Of a stretch of DNA of 64,000 nt, positions 41,289 through 50,290 are shown piece by piece. The position numbers and the translations under genes were made by a program. Each line of letters begins with the position of its first letter. Position 1 is the first letter of the stretch. The stretch comes from Mycobacteroides salmoniphilum (GTDB lineage Bacteria; Actinomycetota; Actinomycetes; Mycobacteriales; Mycobacteriaceae). The DNA is taken from positions 2,108,001-2,172,000 of the forward strand of contig NZ_CP024633.1 of assembly GCF_004924335.1 (NCBI RefSeq), in the 5' to 3' direction. The notes beneath the pieces were generated by a model that saw only the letters and a program-made list of their open reading frames with translations, did not search any database and was not told the origin of the DNA.

Positions 41289-41804
41289 ATGACCACATCG
41301 GCAATGCCGCCGGATGTATCTGGATTTGGACGCGTCACCCAAATTGCTTGGGTTACTGATGATCTCGATGCCACAGAAGGCATGCTCAGCACCGTATTCG
41401 GGGTCAAAAAATGGACGCGCATTCCAGATGTGCATTTCGGTCCGGACACGTGCACCTATCGCGGTGCGCCGGCCGATTTCACCGCGACCATCGCGCTGAG
41501 CTATCTGGACGACATGCAGCTCGAGCTGATCCTCCCGATCAGTGGGACGAGCATCTACACCGAGTTTCTGGACCACCAGCCCGCGGGGTTACACCACGTG
41601 TGCCTGGAGCCACCCGACCTCGACGCGGCGCTTGATCACGCCACAGCGCGCGGCATGGAAGTGGTGCAAGACGGCGTGATGCCCGGTGGCATGCGATTCG
41701 CCTACCTGTCGGCGCCCGCGGCCGCCTTGCCGTACATGGAACTGGCCTTCGTCCCGCCCGAAATCCGGGCGTTCTACGACTACATCAAGAGTGAGCAGGC
41801 ATGA
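41289..41804 (+). CDS. VOC/glyoxalase-family protein
   Basis: The 171-residue protein contains two beta-alpha-beta-beta-beta modules of the vicinal-oxygen-chelate fold (FGRVTQIAWVTDDLDATEGML and GLHHVCLEPPDLDAALDHATARG). Candidate metal ligands are limited to the His in HHVC and the Glu in YMELAF. It overlaps the next gene by ATGA, so it probably works on the substrate or product of that flavoprotein. Confidence 0.85.
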   Translation: MTTSAMPPDVSGFGRVTQIAWVTDDLDATEGMLSTVFGVKKWTRIPDVHFGPDTCTYRGAPADFTATIALSYLDDMQLELILPISGTSIYTEFLDHQPAGLHHVCLEPPDLDAALDHATARGMEVVQDGVMPGGMRFAYLSAPAAALPYMELAFVPPEIRAFYDYIKSEQA

Positions 41805-43264
41805 CTGTAGCGATACCGGAAACCGTGGCGGTCCAGGACATCACGGAGTGGTCTGACGAGGTAGATGTACTCGTCATCGGCTTTGGTATGGGTGGTGGAT
41901 GCGCCGCCGTCTCGGCCGCCGAGGCCGGTGCGCAGGTACTCGCGCTCGAGCGTGCCGCCGCCGCAGGCGGAACCACCGCGATGGCGGGCGGTCACTTCTA
42001 CCTGGGCGGCGGTACGGCCGTTCAAGAGGCCACCGGGCATGCCGACAACGCCGACGAGATGTATAAGTACCTCATGGCGGTATCGCCGGATCCGGATCCG
42101 GAGAAGATCCGGTTGTACTGTGACGGGAGCGTCGAGCATTTCAATTGGCTTGAGGCACTGGGTTTTCAGTTCGAACGTAGCTTCTACCCTGAGAAGGCCG
42201 TCATCCAGCCCAACACCGAAGGGCTGATGTTCACGGGGAACGAATTGGTGTGGCCTTACCGCGAGGAAGCGGTCCCCGCGCCGCGCGGGCACAAGGTCCC
42301 CAAGCCCGGGGACACCGGTGGTGCGGGCATGGTCGTGGACCTGCTCGCCCAGCGTGCCGGTGAGCTCGGCGTGCCTATTCGCTACGAGACCGGGGCCACC
42401 GCGCTCATCCTCGATGAGGCGGGTGTGGTGGTGGGTGCCACCTGGAAGCATTTCGCGGAAACCGGTGCGATACGGGCGAAGTCGGTGATCATCGCGGCGG
42501 GAGGATTCGTGATGAACCCCGCCATGGTGGCCGAATACACCCCCAAGCTCGCAGAGAAACCGTTCGTACTCGGCAGCACCTACGACGACGGACTCGGTAT
42601 CAGGCTCGGGGTGTCCGCGGGTGCCGGCACCCGCAACATGAACCAAATCTTCATCACCGCTCCGGTTTACCCGCCATCGGGCCTGCTCACCGGAATCGTC
42701 GTCAACAAGAACGGTGAACGGTTTGTCGCCGAGGACTCCTACCACTCCCGAACCTCCGGATTCGTGATGGACCAGCCCGACAGTGCTGCATACCTGATCG
42801 TCGATTCCGAACACATGGATCGACCGACGCTGCCGCTGACGCCATTCATTGACGGCTGGGAGACCATCCCGGAAATGGAAGAGGCACTGGGTATCCCGGC
42901 AGGAAACCTGGAGAAGACGTTGCAGCGTTACAACGAGCATGCCGACAGGGGAGAGGATCCCGACTTCCACAAACACCCCAAATACCTTGCCGCGCAGGGA
43001 ACCGGCCCGTGGGGCGCGTTCGACCTGACCCTTGGCAAGGCGATTTATGCGGGGTTCACACTCGGCGGCCTGCGCACGGACGTGGACGGACGTGTGCTCA
43101 CCGACACCGGCGAAGCGATATCAGGCCTTTACGCGGCGGGCGCCAGCGCGTCGAACATTGCTCAGGACGGCAAGGGCTACAGCAGTGGAACCAGGCTCGG
43201 CGAAGCCTCGTTCTTCGGCCGACGAGCGGGTTCGCACGCGTCAGCGCGGGTATCCGCTCGTTAA
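41801..43264 (+). CDS. FAD-binding oxidoreductase (fumarate reductase / 3-ketosteroid dehydrogenase family)
   Basis: The 487-residue flavoprotein has the N-terminal dinucleotide fold VLVIGFGMGGGCAAVSAAEAGAQVLALER (GxGxxG-like, residues about 24-52) followed by GGTTAMAGGHFYLGGGT. The C-terminal FAD contact is GLYAAGASASNIAQDGKGYSSGTRLGEASFFGRRAG. This is the layout of FAD-dependent dehydrogenases acting on steroids or related ring ketones (KstD, fumarate reductase-like). It is co-translated with the VOC gene. The substrate cannot be told from sequence. Confidence 0.87.
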   Translation: MTVAIPETVAVQDITEWSDEVDVLVIGFGMGGGCAAVSAAEAGAQVLALERAAAAGGTTAMAGGHFYLGGGTAVQEATGHADNADEMYKYLMAVSPDPDPEKIRLYCDGSVEHFNWLEALGFQFERSFYPEKAVIQPNTEGLMFTGNELVWPYREEAVPAPRGHKVPKPGDTGGAGMVVDLLAQRAGELGVPIRYETGATALILDEAGVVVGATWKHFAETGAIRAKSVIIAAGGFVMNPAMVAEYTPKLAEKPFVLGSTYDDGLGIRLGVSAGAGTRNMNQIFITAPVYPPSGLLTGIVVNKNGERFVAEDSYHSRTSGFVMDQPDSAAYLIVDSEHMDRPTLPLTPFIDGWETIPEMEEALGIPAGNLEKTLQRYNEHADRGEDPDFHKHPKYLAAQGTGPWGAFDLTLGKAIYAGFTLGGLRTDVDGRVLTDTGEAISGLYAAGASASNIAQDGKGYSSGTRLGEASFFGRRAGSHASARVSAR

Positions 43265-43386
43265 GTGGATCCGGCACGCTATGTGAGGCCGGTCACAAAA
43301 CTGCATCAAATGATCGCTCAGCGGGGTAGCCGGTGGGCGGCCGCGAACCCGTCGCTTACGCTGGGCGCAACGGAAAGGTGACTCCA

Positions 43387-43785
43387 ATGGCGGAGGTCTA
43401 TACCAGTAACGGGAATCGGCCCGCACCGGCCCGCAAGATCCGCAAGCTGGCCAACGTCGCGCTCAACATCGACGGCACCGTCGGACACATTGAATCGATG
43501 GCCGTCGAGGTACACGACCTCACCGACCGAGTGGGTTCGATGCTCGACCACCTGGACTCCAGCCTGGAGCGGCTGGATGACTCTCTGGACTCGCTTAACC
43601 TCACGCTCAACGATCTGGCCAAGACCACCTCGACCCTGGCTAACACGATGACGAGTCTCGAGACCCTCATCGACGTCGTCAACCCGCTCATTCGCGTACT
43701 CAAGGTCGCGCTCTATCCGACGAAAATCGTGCTGGATTTCGCAGATGATCGGATCGCCCAGGTCGAACGTGTCCTGAACCGGTAG
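43387..43785 (+). CDS. Small coiled-coil protein, unknown function
   Basis: The 132-residue product has a strong heptad-type section from about residue 40 to 100 (LDHLDSSLERLDDSLDSLNL, then NDLAKTTSTLANTMTSLETL). A short hydrophobic end follows (VVNPLIRVLKVALYPTKIVLDF) that may associate with membrane. ATG 43387 has GGAAAGGTGA about 8 nt upstream and is preferred over an upstream frame from 43333. It lies 46 nt upstream of the first TACATAC-type operator and may be outside that operon. I do not recognise a family. Confidence 0.75.
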   Translation: MAEVYTSNGNRPAPARKIRKLANVALNIDGTVGHIESMAVEVHDLTDRVGSMLDHLDSSLERLDDSLDSLNLTLNDLAKTTSTLANTMTSLETLIDVVNPLIRVLKVALYPTKIVLDFADDRIAQVERVLNR

Positions 43786-43829
43786 GCCTTTCTCCGTTCG
43801 TCACCACTGGACACTCCCGGCGTTTGATT

Positions 43830-43853
43830 AACATACATACCGGTTTGTCGGTA
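43830..43853 (+). promoter_or_regulatory. Operator-like site 1 (AACATAC-N10-GTCGGTA)
   Basis: This is the weakest of three matches to TACATAC-N10-GTATGTA: left arm AACATAC at 43830-43836, right arm GTCGGTA at 43847-43853. It lies 46 nt before the first ABC1 kinase gene, which is co-translated with the TetR gene. A nested palindrome TACCG-N6-CGGTA (43838-43853) may add contacts. Confidence 0.45.
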
Positions 43854-43899
43854 ATGTCTCACCGACAGAGACGACGAGGTGAGGACGAAGGGAGTCGCG

Positions 43900-45267
43900 G
43901 TGAGCGATACATCCGATCAGCCGCGGCGGCCGCGGAAGCTGGATCCGGTTTCCGCCGAGATTCAGTTCGATCGTCTGGCCGCGACGGCTGGTCAGCTCCT
44001 CAAGGCCGGATCACGAATCCTGAGCCAACGCCCCACCGAGCGCGACCTTCGTCAAGTCGTCGCCAAGGAAATGCGACGGTCGTTCGCCGAGCTCGGCCCC
44101 GCCTACGTCAAGTTCGGCCAGCTCATCGCATCCTCTCCGGGAATGTTTCCCGAGGACCTCTCCGCGGAGTTCCGGTCGCTGCTCGATCAGGTGCCACCGG
44201 CGAATCCACAGACCATCCGTTCCATGCTCGCCGGCGAGCTCGGCGCACAACCCGAGGATGTGTTCGCCTCATTCGACGAGGTTCCTTTCGCTTCGGCGTC
44301 GATCGCCCAGGTACACAAGGCAACACTCAAGGACGGCACCGCGGTCGTCGTCAAGATCCAGCGCCCCGCGATCCGCACGCGGCTCGCGGCCGATCTGCAG
44401 ATCCTCAAACAGATCGCTCGTGGTCTCGAACTCACCGAGATGGGCCGGATGTCGAACATCTACGAGGTGATGCAGGACTTTGAGGCCAACCTCGCGGAGG
44501 AACTTGATTTCACTCTCGAAGCGCAGGCCATGCGTGACTGGACCGCCGGCCTCGCGGGTTCGAAATACGCTCCGAAAGTGCGTGTACCTCAGCTCTATCC
44601 GGAGCTGTGTACCGACAAGGTACTCACCATGGAGTATGTCGAGGGCATCAGGATCGACAACGCGGATGAGATCCGCGCGGCGGGATTCGACGGCCCCGAA
44701 GTGGTTAAGACCCTGATGCTTACCCTTTTCGACTCGGCGTTCGCCGCAGGCACCTTCCATGGCGATCTGCACGCCGGGAATCTGATGGTGGATCCAGAAG
44801 GTCGAATCGTATTCCTGGACTTCGGAATTGTCGGCCGCCTTGATCAGCGGACCCGTAAGACGTTGCGCGAGCTGATTGGCGCACTCATCATCGAACCCGA
44901 TGATGAGGCGGCCGCGCGAACACTGATCAAACTGGGCGCCATCGACCCCGGCGCCGACCCCGCGAAGGTCGCCGCGTCCCTGCGAAAAGTGACCGGCCCC
45001 ATGGGCGCCTCATTGGGCAAGATCTCCTACGGCACGATCGGTCGGCAGCTCACCGCATTGGGGCGCGAGCACGACGCCATCCTTCCCAAGGAATTCATCC
45101 TGGTCGGCAAGCAACTGCTGTACGTCGAGCGATACACGAAATTGCTTGCGCCCGAATGGCAACCGGTAGGAGACCCGGACATCCTCACCTACTTCGGCGC
45201 CTTGATATCGGAATATCAGCAGGCCCGGGAAGAGATCAAGGACAGCAAGGACGGGCTCGGAGAATGA
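43900..45267 (+). CDS. ABC1/UbiB (AarF)-family atypical kinase, first copy
   Basis: The 455-residue protein has the ABC1 family motifs KFGQ (in AYVKFGQLIASS), SASIAQVHKA (the Ala-rich loop replacing the P-loop), NLAEELDF (ExD), HGDLHAGNLM (catalytic) and DFGIVGR. UbiB-type proteins are membrane-associated ATPases involved in isoprenoid lipid (quinone) metabolism or lipid transport; the role in mycobacteria is unclear. GTG 43900 is chosen because AAGGGAG lies 5 nt upstream. It overlaps the TetR gene by ATGA. A paralogue lies 700 nt away on the other strand. Confidence 0.93.
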   Translation: MSDTSDQPRRPRKLDPVSAEIQFDRLAATAGQLLKAGSRILSQRPTERDLRQVVAKEMRRSFAELGPAYVKFGQLIASSPGMFPEDLSAEFRSLLDQVPPANPQTIRSMLAGELGAQPEDVFASFDEVPFASASIAQVHKATLKDGTAVVVKIQRPAIRTRLAADLQILKQIARGLELTEMGRMSNIYEVMQDFEANLAEELDFTLEAQAMRDWTAGLAGSKYAPKVRVPQLYPELCTDKVLTMEYVEGIRIDNADEIRAAGFDGPEVVKTLMLTLFDSAFAAGTFHGDLHAGNLMVDPEGRIVFLDFGIVGRLDQRTRKTLRELIGALIIEPDDEAAARTLIKLGAIDPGADPAKVAASLRKVTGPMGASLGKISYGTIGRQLTALGREHDAILPKEFILVGKQLLYVERYTKLLAPEWQPVGDPDILTYFGALISEYQQAREEIKDSKDGLGE

Positions 45268-45980
45268 CACGCACCGCTGGAAGTCCAGCTCGGTCGACCG
45301 CCCGCGATCATCGCTCCGGGCGAAGGACGCAGGAGGAACGCAGCGCCGCCATGCGCAGCAGGCTCCTTGATGCCACGGTGGACTGCCTCGTCAACTACGG
45401 ATATGCGGGCACGACGACCACCCGAGTGGCACAACGTGCCGGCGTGACCCGCGGCGCACTGGTGCACCATTTCCAGTCGAAATCCGAACTTCTCGGAGAA
45501 TCGGTACGGCACTTGGCGTTCAAACAGGGCCAGGAGATTCTCTCCGAGCTCATCGCGCTGGACCGCGAGAGCGACACCGATTTCATCAGCCGCTGCCTGG
45601 ACGCGCTCTGGCGGATGCATCAGGGGTCGATGTTCATTGCCACCATGGAACTGTGGATCGCCGCACGCACCGATCCCGAATTGTCCGCGCAGATGGATCA
45701 GTTTGAATTCATTGTTATGCAACAATTCTCAACGCTAGGGCAGTCGGTGAGTCAGACCGACGAGGAGTTGCGTGTCATTCGCAACATCACGCTCACCGCG
45801 ATGGACGCTGTTCGCGGAATCTTGGTCAACAGCATGACGGCGCCGCAGGAAGTTCGCGATCAACGTTGGGCACGCGCCAAGGCGATGCTGCTGAACATCG
45901 TCGAGTCACCGACAGTCGGTGCACCGCTTGACTCCGCGTTGCGCACCATGGACGCCGGAAAGCTCAGTCTTTCCGACTGA
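45264..45980 (+). CDS. TetR-family transcriptional regulator
   Basis: The 238-residue regulator has a basic disordered N-terminus (about 35 residues). A TetR DNA-binding domain follows (RSRLLDATVDCLVNYGYAGTTTTRVAQRAGVTRGALVHHFQSKSEL, residues about 31-76) and a helical ligand-binding domain. It is co-translated with the first ABC1 kinase. Its stop is one base from the convergent second ABC1 gene. Three related 24-bp inverted repeats nearby (43830, 47508, 47659) are its likely operators, an inference from position. Confidence 0.92.
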   Translation: MTRTAGSPARSTARDHRSGRRTQEERSAAMRSRLLDATVDCLVNYGYAGTTTTRVAQRAGVTRGALVHHFQSKSELLGESVRHLAFKQGQEILSELIALDRESDTDFISRCLDALWRMHQGSMFIATMELWIAARTDPELSAQMDQFEFIVMQQFSTLGQSVSQTDEELRVIRNITLTAMDAVRGILVNSMTAPQEVRDQRWARAKAMLLNIVESPTVGAPLDSALRTMDAGKLSLSD

Positions 45981-45981
45981 G

Positions 45982-47493
45982 CTACTTCGATTCTCGCGCC
46001 GCCGCTTCCTCCATGCGTGACTGCTCAGCCTGGATGACCATGTTCCCGAAGTATCCGATGAACGACGGATCCGAAAGCAGGGCCCAGTCGGGTGCCAGTA
46101 GCTTCATGTAGCGCTCTACGTACAGAAGTTGCTTGGAGATCAGCACCAGCTCCCGCGGAAGCCGCACGTCGTATTGCTTGGCCATCGCCGCGAGCTGCTT
46201 GCCGAGCTGGCCGTACGAGATCGCCGAAAGCTTGGCCGACTGCAGGGGATTGGTGAAATCGGAGATCGTCTTGGCGGCTGTCGTGGGATCGACAGCCTTA
46301 CCCCGATCTCCGATGGCGCCGAGCTTGTAGATGCCGCGACTCACCGCCGCATGGTCGTTCTTCACGAACAGATCGACCATGATCTCGGTGAAGATCTTGC
46401 GGCTGCGTTCATCGATACGCCCGACGATCCCGAAGTCCAGGAACACGATTCGTCCGCTCGAGTCCACCAAGAGGTTGCCCGCGTGTAGGTCCCCGTGGAA
46501 GAGCCCCTTGTGAAATCCGGTCTCGAACAGTGAATAGACGATGGCCTTGACCAGTCCGACCCCATCGAATCCGGCGGCGGCAAGCTCGCCGACGTTGTCG
46601 ATCCGGATACCTTCGACGTATTCCATCGTCAGCACACGTTCGGTGGTGTACTCCCAGAACACCTTGGGAACGCGGACCGCATCGCCGTACTCGGTGTCCG
46701 CCAGGCTCGCCATCCATTGCTCCATGGCGTGTCCCTCGGCCGCAAAATCAAGTTCCTCGTTGAGGTTCTGCTCAAAGTCCTCAACGATCTCGGGCGCATT
46801 GCTCGCGCGCCCCAGATCGGTCTTGACGATCAGGCGGGCAAGGCGCCCGATGATCCGCACGTCGGCGGCCAACCTGGTGCGGATCTTCGGTCGCTGAATC
46901 TTCACCACCACCCGCTCACCGGATTTGAGTGTTGCGTGGTGGACCTGAGCGATAGACGCAGAGGCAAAGGGATGGTCGTCGAATGTCGCGAATATCGCCG
47001 CGGGATCAGCACCCAACTGATCGCGCAGCGATTGGCGAATCAACTCTGGTGGCGCGGGCGGAACCCTGTCGAGAAGCGTGCGGAACTCATTGGACAGCGT
47101 TTCCGGGAACACGCCGGGGGATGACGCGATGATCTGGCCAAGCTTCACATAAGTGGGCCCCATGAGTGCGAAGGTGCGGCGCAGCTCATGTGCCGCACGT
47201 ACTTCAAGTGTTCTTCCGCGCCGGGGTTTGGTCAGCAGGCGTGCTCCCGATCCGGCGAGCCGGGCGACAACGACGCCAAACCTCCCGGCCTCCACGCGAA
47301 ATGGCGGGGGATGCAGTCTGACCCGAGGTCGGGTGATCTCGATATCGATCGACCCGCTCTTCGGCGGCGAATTCACCGCCGCGGTGGGTGGTTCCGAGGT
47401 AGGTTCCGGGACGACGGGCTGTTGTGTCCCGTTTTCGGGTATTCCGGCAGCGAGGGGCGCCGCATCGTTGCCCGCGCCCTCGGGGGTGGTCAT
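45982..47493 (-). CDS. ABC1/UbiB (AarF)-family atypical kinase, second copy
   Basis: The 503-residue paralogue of the gene at 43900 has the same motifs: TYVKLGQIIASS, ASASIAQVHHA, NLNEELDFAAE, FHGDLHAGNLLV and DFGIVGRI. It has an extra N-terminal region of about 90 residues, rich in Pro and Thr and probably disordered. ATG 47493 (MTTPEGAGND) is chosen; the longer frame from 47520 would start inside operator-like site 2. It converges with the TetR gene. Strong similarity in the core suggests an old local duplication with one copy inverted. Confidence 0.92.
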   Translation of the reverse strand: MTTPEGAGNDAAPLAAGIPENGTQQPVVPEPTSEPPTAAVNSPPKSGSIDIEITRPRVRLHPPPFRVEAGRFGVVVARLAGSGARLLTKPRRGRTLEVRAAHELRRTFALMGPTYVKLGQIIASSPGVFPETLSNEFRTLLDRVPPAPPELIRQSLRDQLGADPAAIFATFDDHPFASASIAQVHHATLKSGERVVVKIQRPKIRTRLAADVRIIGRLARLIVKTDLGRASNAPEIVEDFEQNLNEELDFAAEGHAMEQWMASLADTEYGDAVRVPKVFWEYTTERVLTMEYVEGIRIDNVGELAAAGFDGVGLVKAIVYSLFETGFHKGLFHGDLHAGNLLVDSSGRIVFLDFGIVGRIDERSRKIFTEIMVDLFVKNDHAAVSRGIYKLGAIGDRGKAVDPTTAAKTISDFTNPLQSAKLSAISYGQLGKQLAAMAKQYDVRLPRELVLISKQLLYVERYMKLLAPDWALLSDPSFIGYFGNMVIQAEQSRMEEAAARESK

Positions 47494-47507
47494 GAGCGTC
47501 ACTGTAA

Positions 47508-47531
47508 TACATACGAGCACAGTTGTATGTA
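47508..47531. promoter_or_regulatory. Operator-like site 2 (TACATAC-N10-GTATGTA)
   Basis: TACATAC (47508-47514) and GTATGTA (47525-47531) form a perfect 7-bp inverted repeat with a 10-nt spacer. It ends 14 nt before the start codon of the second ABC1 kinase gene, so it must overlap its promoter or leader. Confidence 0.6.
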
Positions 47532-47658
47532 ACGTGCGTGGGGCTACTGGTTCGTAGCTGTCGGCTCACCTTCGGCTACCCACAGTCGTGTCGGTATTTG
47601 ACCGTCGTACACCTGCATTTAGTCAGCTCGCCGTGCGAGATCTGCGGTAATTGCATCT

Positions 47659-47682
47659 TACATACACGAGGGTATGTATGTT
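47659..47682. promoter_or_regulatory. Operator-like site 3 (TACATAC-N10-GTATGTT)
   Basis: TACATAC (47659-47665) pairs with GTATGTT (47676-47682) at the same 10-nt spacing as site 2, and also with an exact GTATGTA at 47672-47678 with 6-nt spacing. It lies 58 nt before the SRPBCC gene. Sites 2 and 3 share the flank …TWACG after the right arm. Confidence 0.6.
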
Positions 47683-47740
47683 ACGTTCGGAACTGTTGGC
47701 ATCATCCGTGCCAGACCACTGACAAAGGAGTCTTTCGCCC

Positions 47741-48217
47741 ATGTCCGAGCTGCACTCCAGCATTGATCTTCCGTACAGCATCGACAAGCTCTGGTCGGTG
47801 TTGCCGGACCTCAACAAATACGACGAGTGGATGACCATCCATACCGGCTTCAAGGGCGATGTCCCCGCGATCGAGGACATCAAGGTCGGCACCAAATTCT
47901 CCGAAATCGTCACTCTGATGGGCATGGCCAACACGGTCGAGTGGACCGTGCAGGAGTTCACCCCTGCCGACGAGGTGCTGTCCGCCAAGAAGGGCGCCTT
48001 CAAGCTGGGCGGCACGGGTATGGCCGGCGTCGAGGCCATCATCAAGTCAAGTGTCGAGGAAATCGACGCTGACAACACCAGGGTGAACGTGGACTCGTCC
48101 TTCACCGGGCAGATGCTCACCGGAGCAATCGGCACGGCCATCGACAAGGCGGTGCAGGAGGAACTCGAAAACTCCGTCGCCCGACTCAAGGAATTGCTGG
48201 CCAAGGAGCTCGGCTAA
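47741..48217 (+). CDS. SRPBCC-family protein (Rv0910-like)
   Basis: The 158-residue START-like protein begins SELHSSIDLPYSIDKLWSVLPDLNKYDEWM and ends with a long amphipathic helix (DKAVQEELENSVARLKELLAKEL). In M. tuberculosis the related Rv0910 has been listed as a toxin, but no antitoxin-like ORF adjoins this gene, so a lipid- or polyketide-binding role is at least as likely. It is preceded by AAAGGAG and followed 58 nt later by an acyl-CoA dehydrogenase, probably in one transcript under operator site 3. Confidence 0.87.
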   Translation: MSELHSSIDLPYSIDKLWSVLPDLNKYDEWMTIHTGFKGDVPAIEDIKVGTKFSEIVTLMGMANTVEWTVQEFTPADEVLSAKKGAFKLGGTGMAGVEAIIKSSVEEIDADNTRVNVDSSFTGQMLTGAIGTAIDKAVQEELENSVARLKELLAKELG

Positions 48218-48275
48218 CGAGCCCATGTACCGGGCCCATTGATGTCGATCACTTTCACTGAAGAAAGCAGGACAC

Positions 48276-49550
48276 ATGCTCGACTGGTCACCGATTGACC
48301 TCGCGGTGCGTGACGCCGTTCGCCAGTTCATCGACAAGGAGGTCAGACCTCACGTCGATGCCCTGGAGTCCGGTGAGATGGAGCCGTATCCCATCATCCG
48401 GAAGATGTTCGCCACCTTTGGCATCGACGCTCTTGCCAAAGAGGCGCTGCAGAAGCAGATCGAGAAAAAGCAGGCTCGCGAGACCGCATTGGCCGCCGGG
48501 GAACCGCTAGCAGACTCCGCGAAGTCCGGTGGCGGGGGAGTCATGGGACTAGCGGGCGGGTCCGCAGGCATGGGATTCGTTCTCACCAGTGAAATCTCGC
48601 GTGTCTGTATGGGTTTAGTGACAGGCATGGGTGTGAGCATGGGGCTTACCGTGCCGACCATCGCCTCTCGCGGCACCGCCGCACAGATGGAGCGGTGGCT
48701 GCCCGAGCTGGTTACCTACGAGAAGGTGGGTGCGTGGGCCATCACCGAACCCGATTCGGGCTCTGATGCATTCGGCGGCATGAAGACGTACGTCACCCGC
48801 GACGGCGAGGACTACATCCTCAATGGGCAGAAGACCTTCATCACCAATGGGCCCGATGCCGATGTCATCGTCGTCTATGCCAAGTTGGATGAGAAGGACC
48901 CGTCGGTCGACAAGCGCGACCGTACGGTGCTGACCTTTGTGCTCGACAAGGGCATGGAAGGCTTTGTGCAGTCAAAGCCGTTGCGCAAGATGGGTATCCA
49001 CAGCTCACGCACCGGGCAGCTGTTCTTCCAGAATGTCCGTCTCGGCAAAGACCGGCTGCTGGGCGAATCGGAGACCAACGACCAGGGCGACGGGCGTGAC
49101 AGCGCCCGGGCCAACTTTTCGATGGAACGCATCGGTGTAGCGGCGCTCGCTCTCGGTGTCATCGAGGAGTGTCTACGGCTCTCGCTGGACTACGCCAAGG
49201 CACGCACCCTGTGGGGCAAGGAAATCGCCCAGTTCCAGCTCATCCAGCTGAAGCTGGCGAAGATGGAAGTGGCCCGGCTCAACGTGCGGAACATGCTGTT
49301 CCATGCGATCGAGAGCCTGTCCGAGAACAAGACACCATCGCTGGCGGAGGCCTCGGCCATCAAGCTCTACTGCTCTGAGGCCGCCACCGACGTCGCGATG
49401 GACGCCGTGCAGCTCTTCGGCGGCAACGGCTACATGACGGAGTATCGGGTCGAACAGCTGGCGCGCGATGCCAAGTCGCTCATGATCTACGCCGGCAGCA
49501 ACGAAGTTCAGATCACCCATATCGCCAAGGGCCTGCTGGCAGGCAACTAG
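48276..49550 (+). CDS. Acyl-CoA dehydrogenase
   Basis: The 424-residue flavoenzyme has the ACAD signature blocks AWAITEPDSGSDAFGGMKT (FAD/substrate contact), NGQKTFITNGPDADV and the C-terminal QLFGGNGYMTEYRVEQLARDAKSLMIYAGSNEVQ. The Glu usually acting as base in IYEGT is Ala here (IYAGS). Glu284, in FSMERIGVAAL, occupies the position used by isovaleryl-/long-chain-type dehydrogenases. An insertion near residues 65-95 is Gly/Ala-rich (SAKSGGGGVMGLAGGSAGMG). It probably oxidises an acyl-CoA in the same pathway as the adjacent SRPBCC protein. Confidence 0.92.
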   Translation: MLDWSPIDLAVRDAVRQFIDKEVRPHVDALESGEMEPYPIIRKMFATFGIDALAKEALQKQIEKKQARETALAAGEPLADSAKSGGGGVMGLAGGSAGMGFVLTSEISRVCMGLVTGMGVSMGLTVPTIASRGTAAQMERWLPELVTYEKVGAWAITEPDSGSDAFGGMKTYVTRDGEDYILNGQKTFITNGPDADVIVVYAKLDEKDPSVDKRDRTVLTFVLDKGMEGFVQSKPLRKMGIHSSRTGQLFFQNVRLGKDRLLGESETNDQGDGRDSARANFSMERIGVAALALGVIEECLRLSLDYAKARTLWGKEIAQFQLIQLKLAKMEVARLNVRNMLFHAIESLSENKTPSLAEASAIKLYCSEAATDVAMDAVQLFGGNGYMTEYRVEQLARDAKSLMIYAGSNEVQITHIAKGLLAGN

Positions 49551-49598
49551 CACGGTAATCGGCTCGACAGCCCGGCGCCGGCGTATCAGGCTGAGGCG

Positions 49599-50290
49599 AT
49601 GCTGGCGCGCCTTCACGAGGATCTGGCGGAGTACTGGGCCCTGGCCGGGCCGCTGTACTCCGCCGATCCCGTGCTGCACACCGTCGAGCTACATGTCGGT
49701 GCGCGGCTTCGTGGGACGGCTTCTGATCCCGCGGTAGCGCTCATCACCCTGACCGATCTAGGGCATCGATGACGGGTGCGGCGATCCGATACCACCGACG
49801 AGCGGCTCTACCGCCTCGACCATTTTCAACCCCGCGCGTGTCCGGCAGGCCGCAACCGGTTACCGCGGATGCCATCGAGGTGATGGTGCCGTGGAGTATT
49901 GAGTACAGCCTGGAGACGTTCGGCGTGGCGACTCCAGCCGCTGAGGCGCGGCGCTGGCTCGTAGGCTCCTACCAACTGGGGGATGTCTACCTGCATGGGG
50001 AACACGGAGGCGTGCCCGTTGCCATGGCCGGAGCGCGGGCACCGATCGAAGGGGTATCGCGGATCGGTCCGGTGTACACCCCGCCTGCGCATCGGGGCCG
50101 CGGCTACGGCAGCGCCGTCACGGCGGCGGCCTGCGAGTGGGCGCGACAAGCCGGAGCTCAGGAGATCGTCCTCACCACCGATCTGGCCAACTCGACCTCC
50201 AACTCGATCTACCGCAAGCTCGGATTTCGGGCGGTAGTCGATTCGGTGATCGTCGAGTTCGCGGCACCGGCGGCACTCCGAGCTCCCTGA
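49599..50290 (+). pseudogene. Decayed GNAT-family N-acetyltransferase
   Basis: Frame 1 of the remnant (49599-49772) encodes MLARLHEDLAEYWALAGPLY…DPVLHTVELHV, the degenerate N-terminal lobe of a two-lobe GNAT enzyme. After the TGA at 49770 the same frame reads DERLYRLDHFQP, which the family shows further on. Near 49830 the frame moves by -1 in a run of four Cs and continues PRVSGRPQPV…[25 protein letters not shown]…[19 protein letters not shown], the acetyl-CoA-binding lobe. A middle segment of the family is missing. An ORF from ATG 49769 (173 residues) could still make the C-terminal lobe. This reading rests on remembered family consensus. Confidence 0.6.

Noticed and set aside
47741..48217. 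Toxin-antitoxin module based on similarity to Rv0910
   Set aside because: No small antitoxin-like ORF adjoins the gene, and START-like proteins mostly bind lipids or polyketides.
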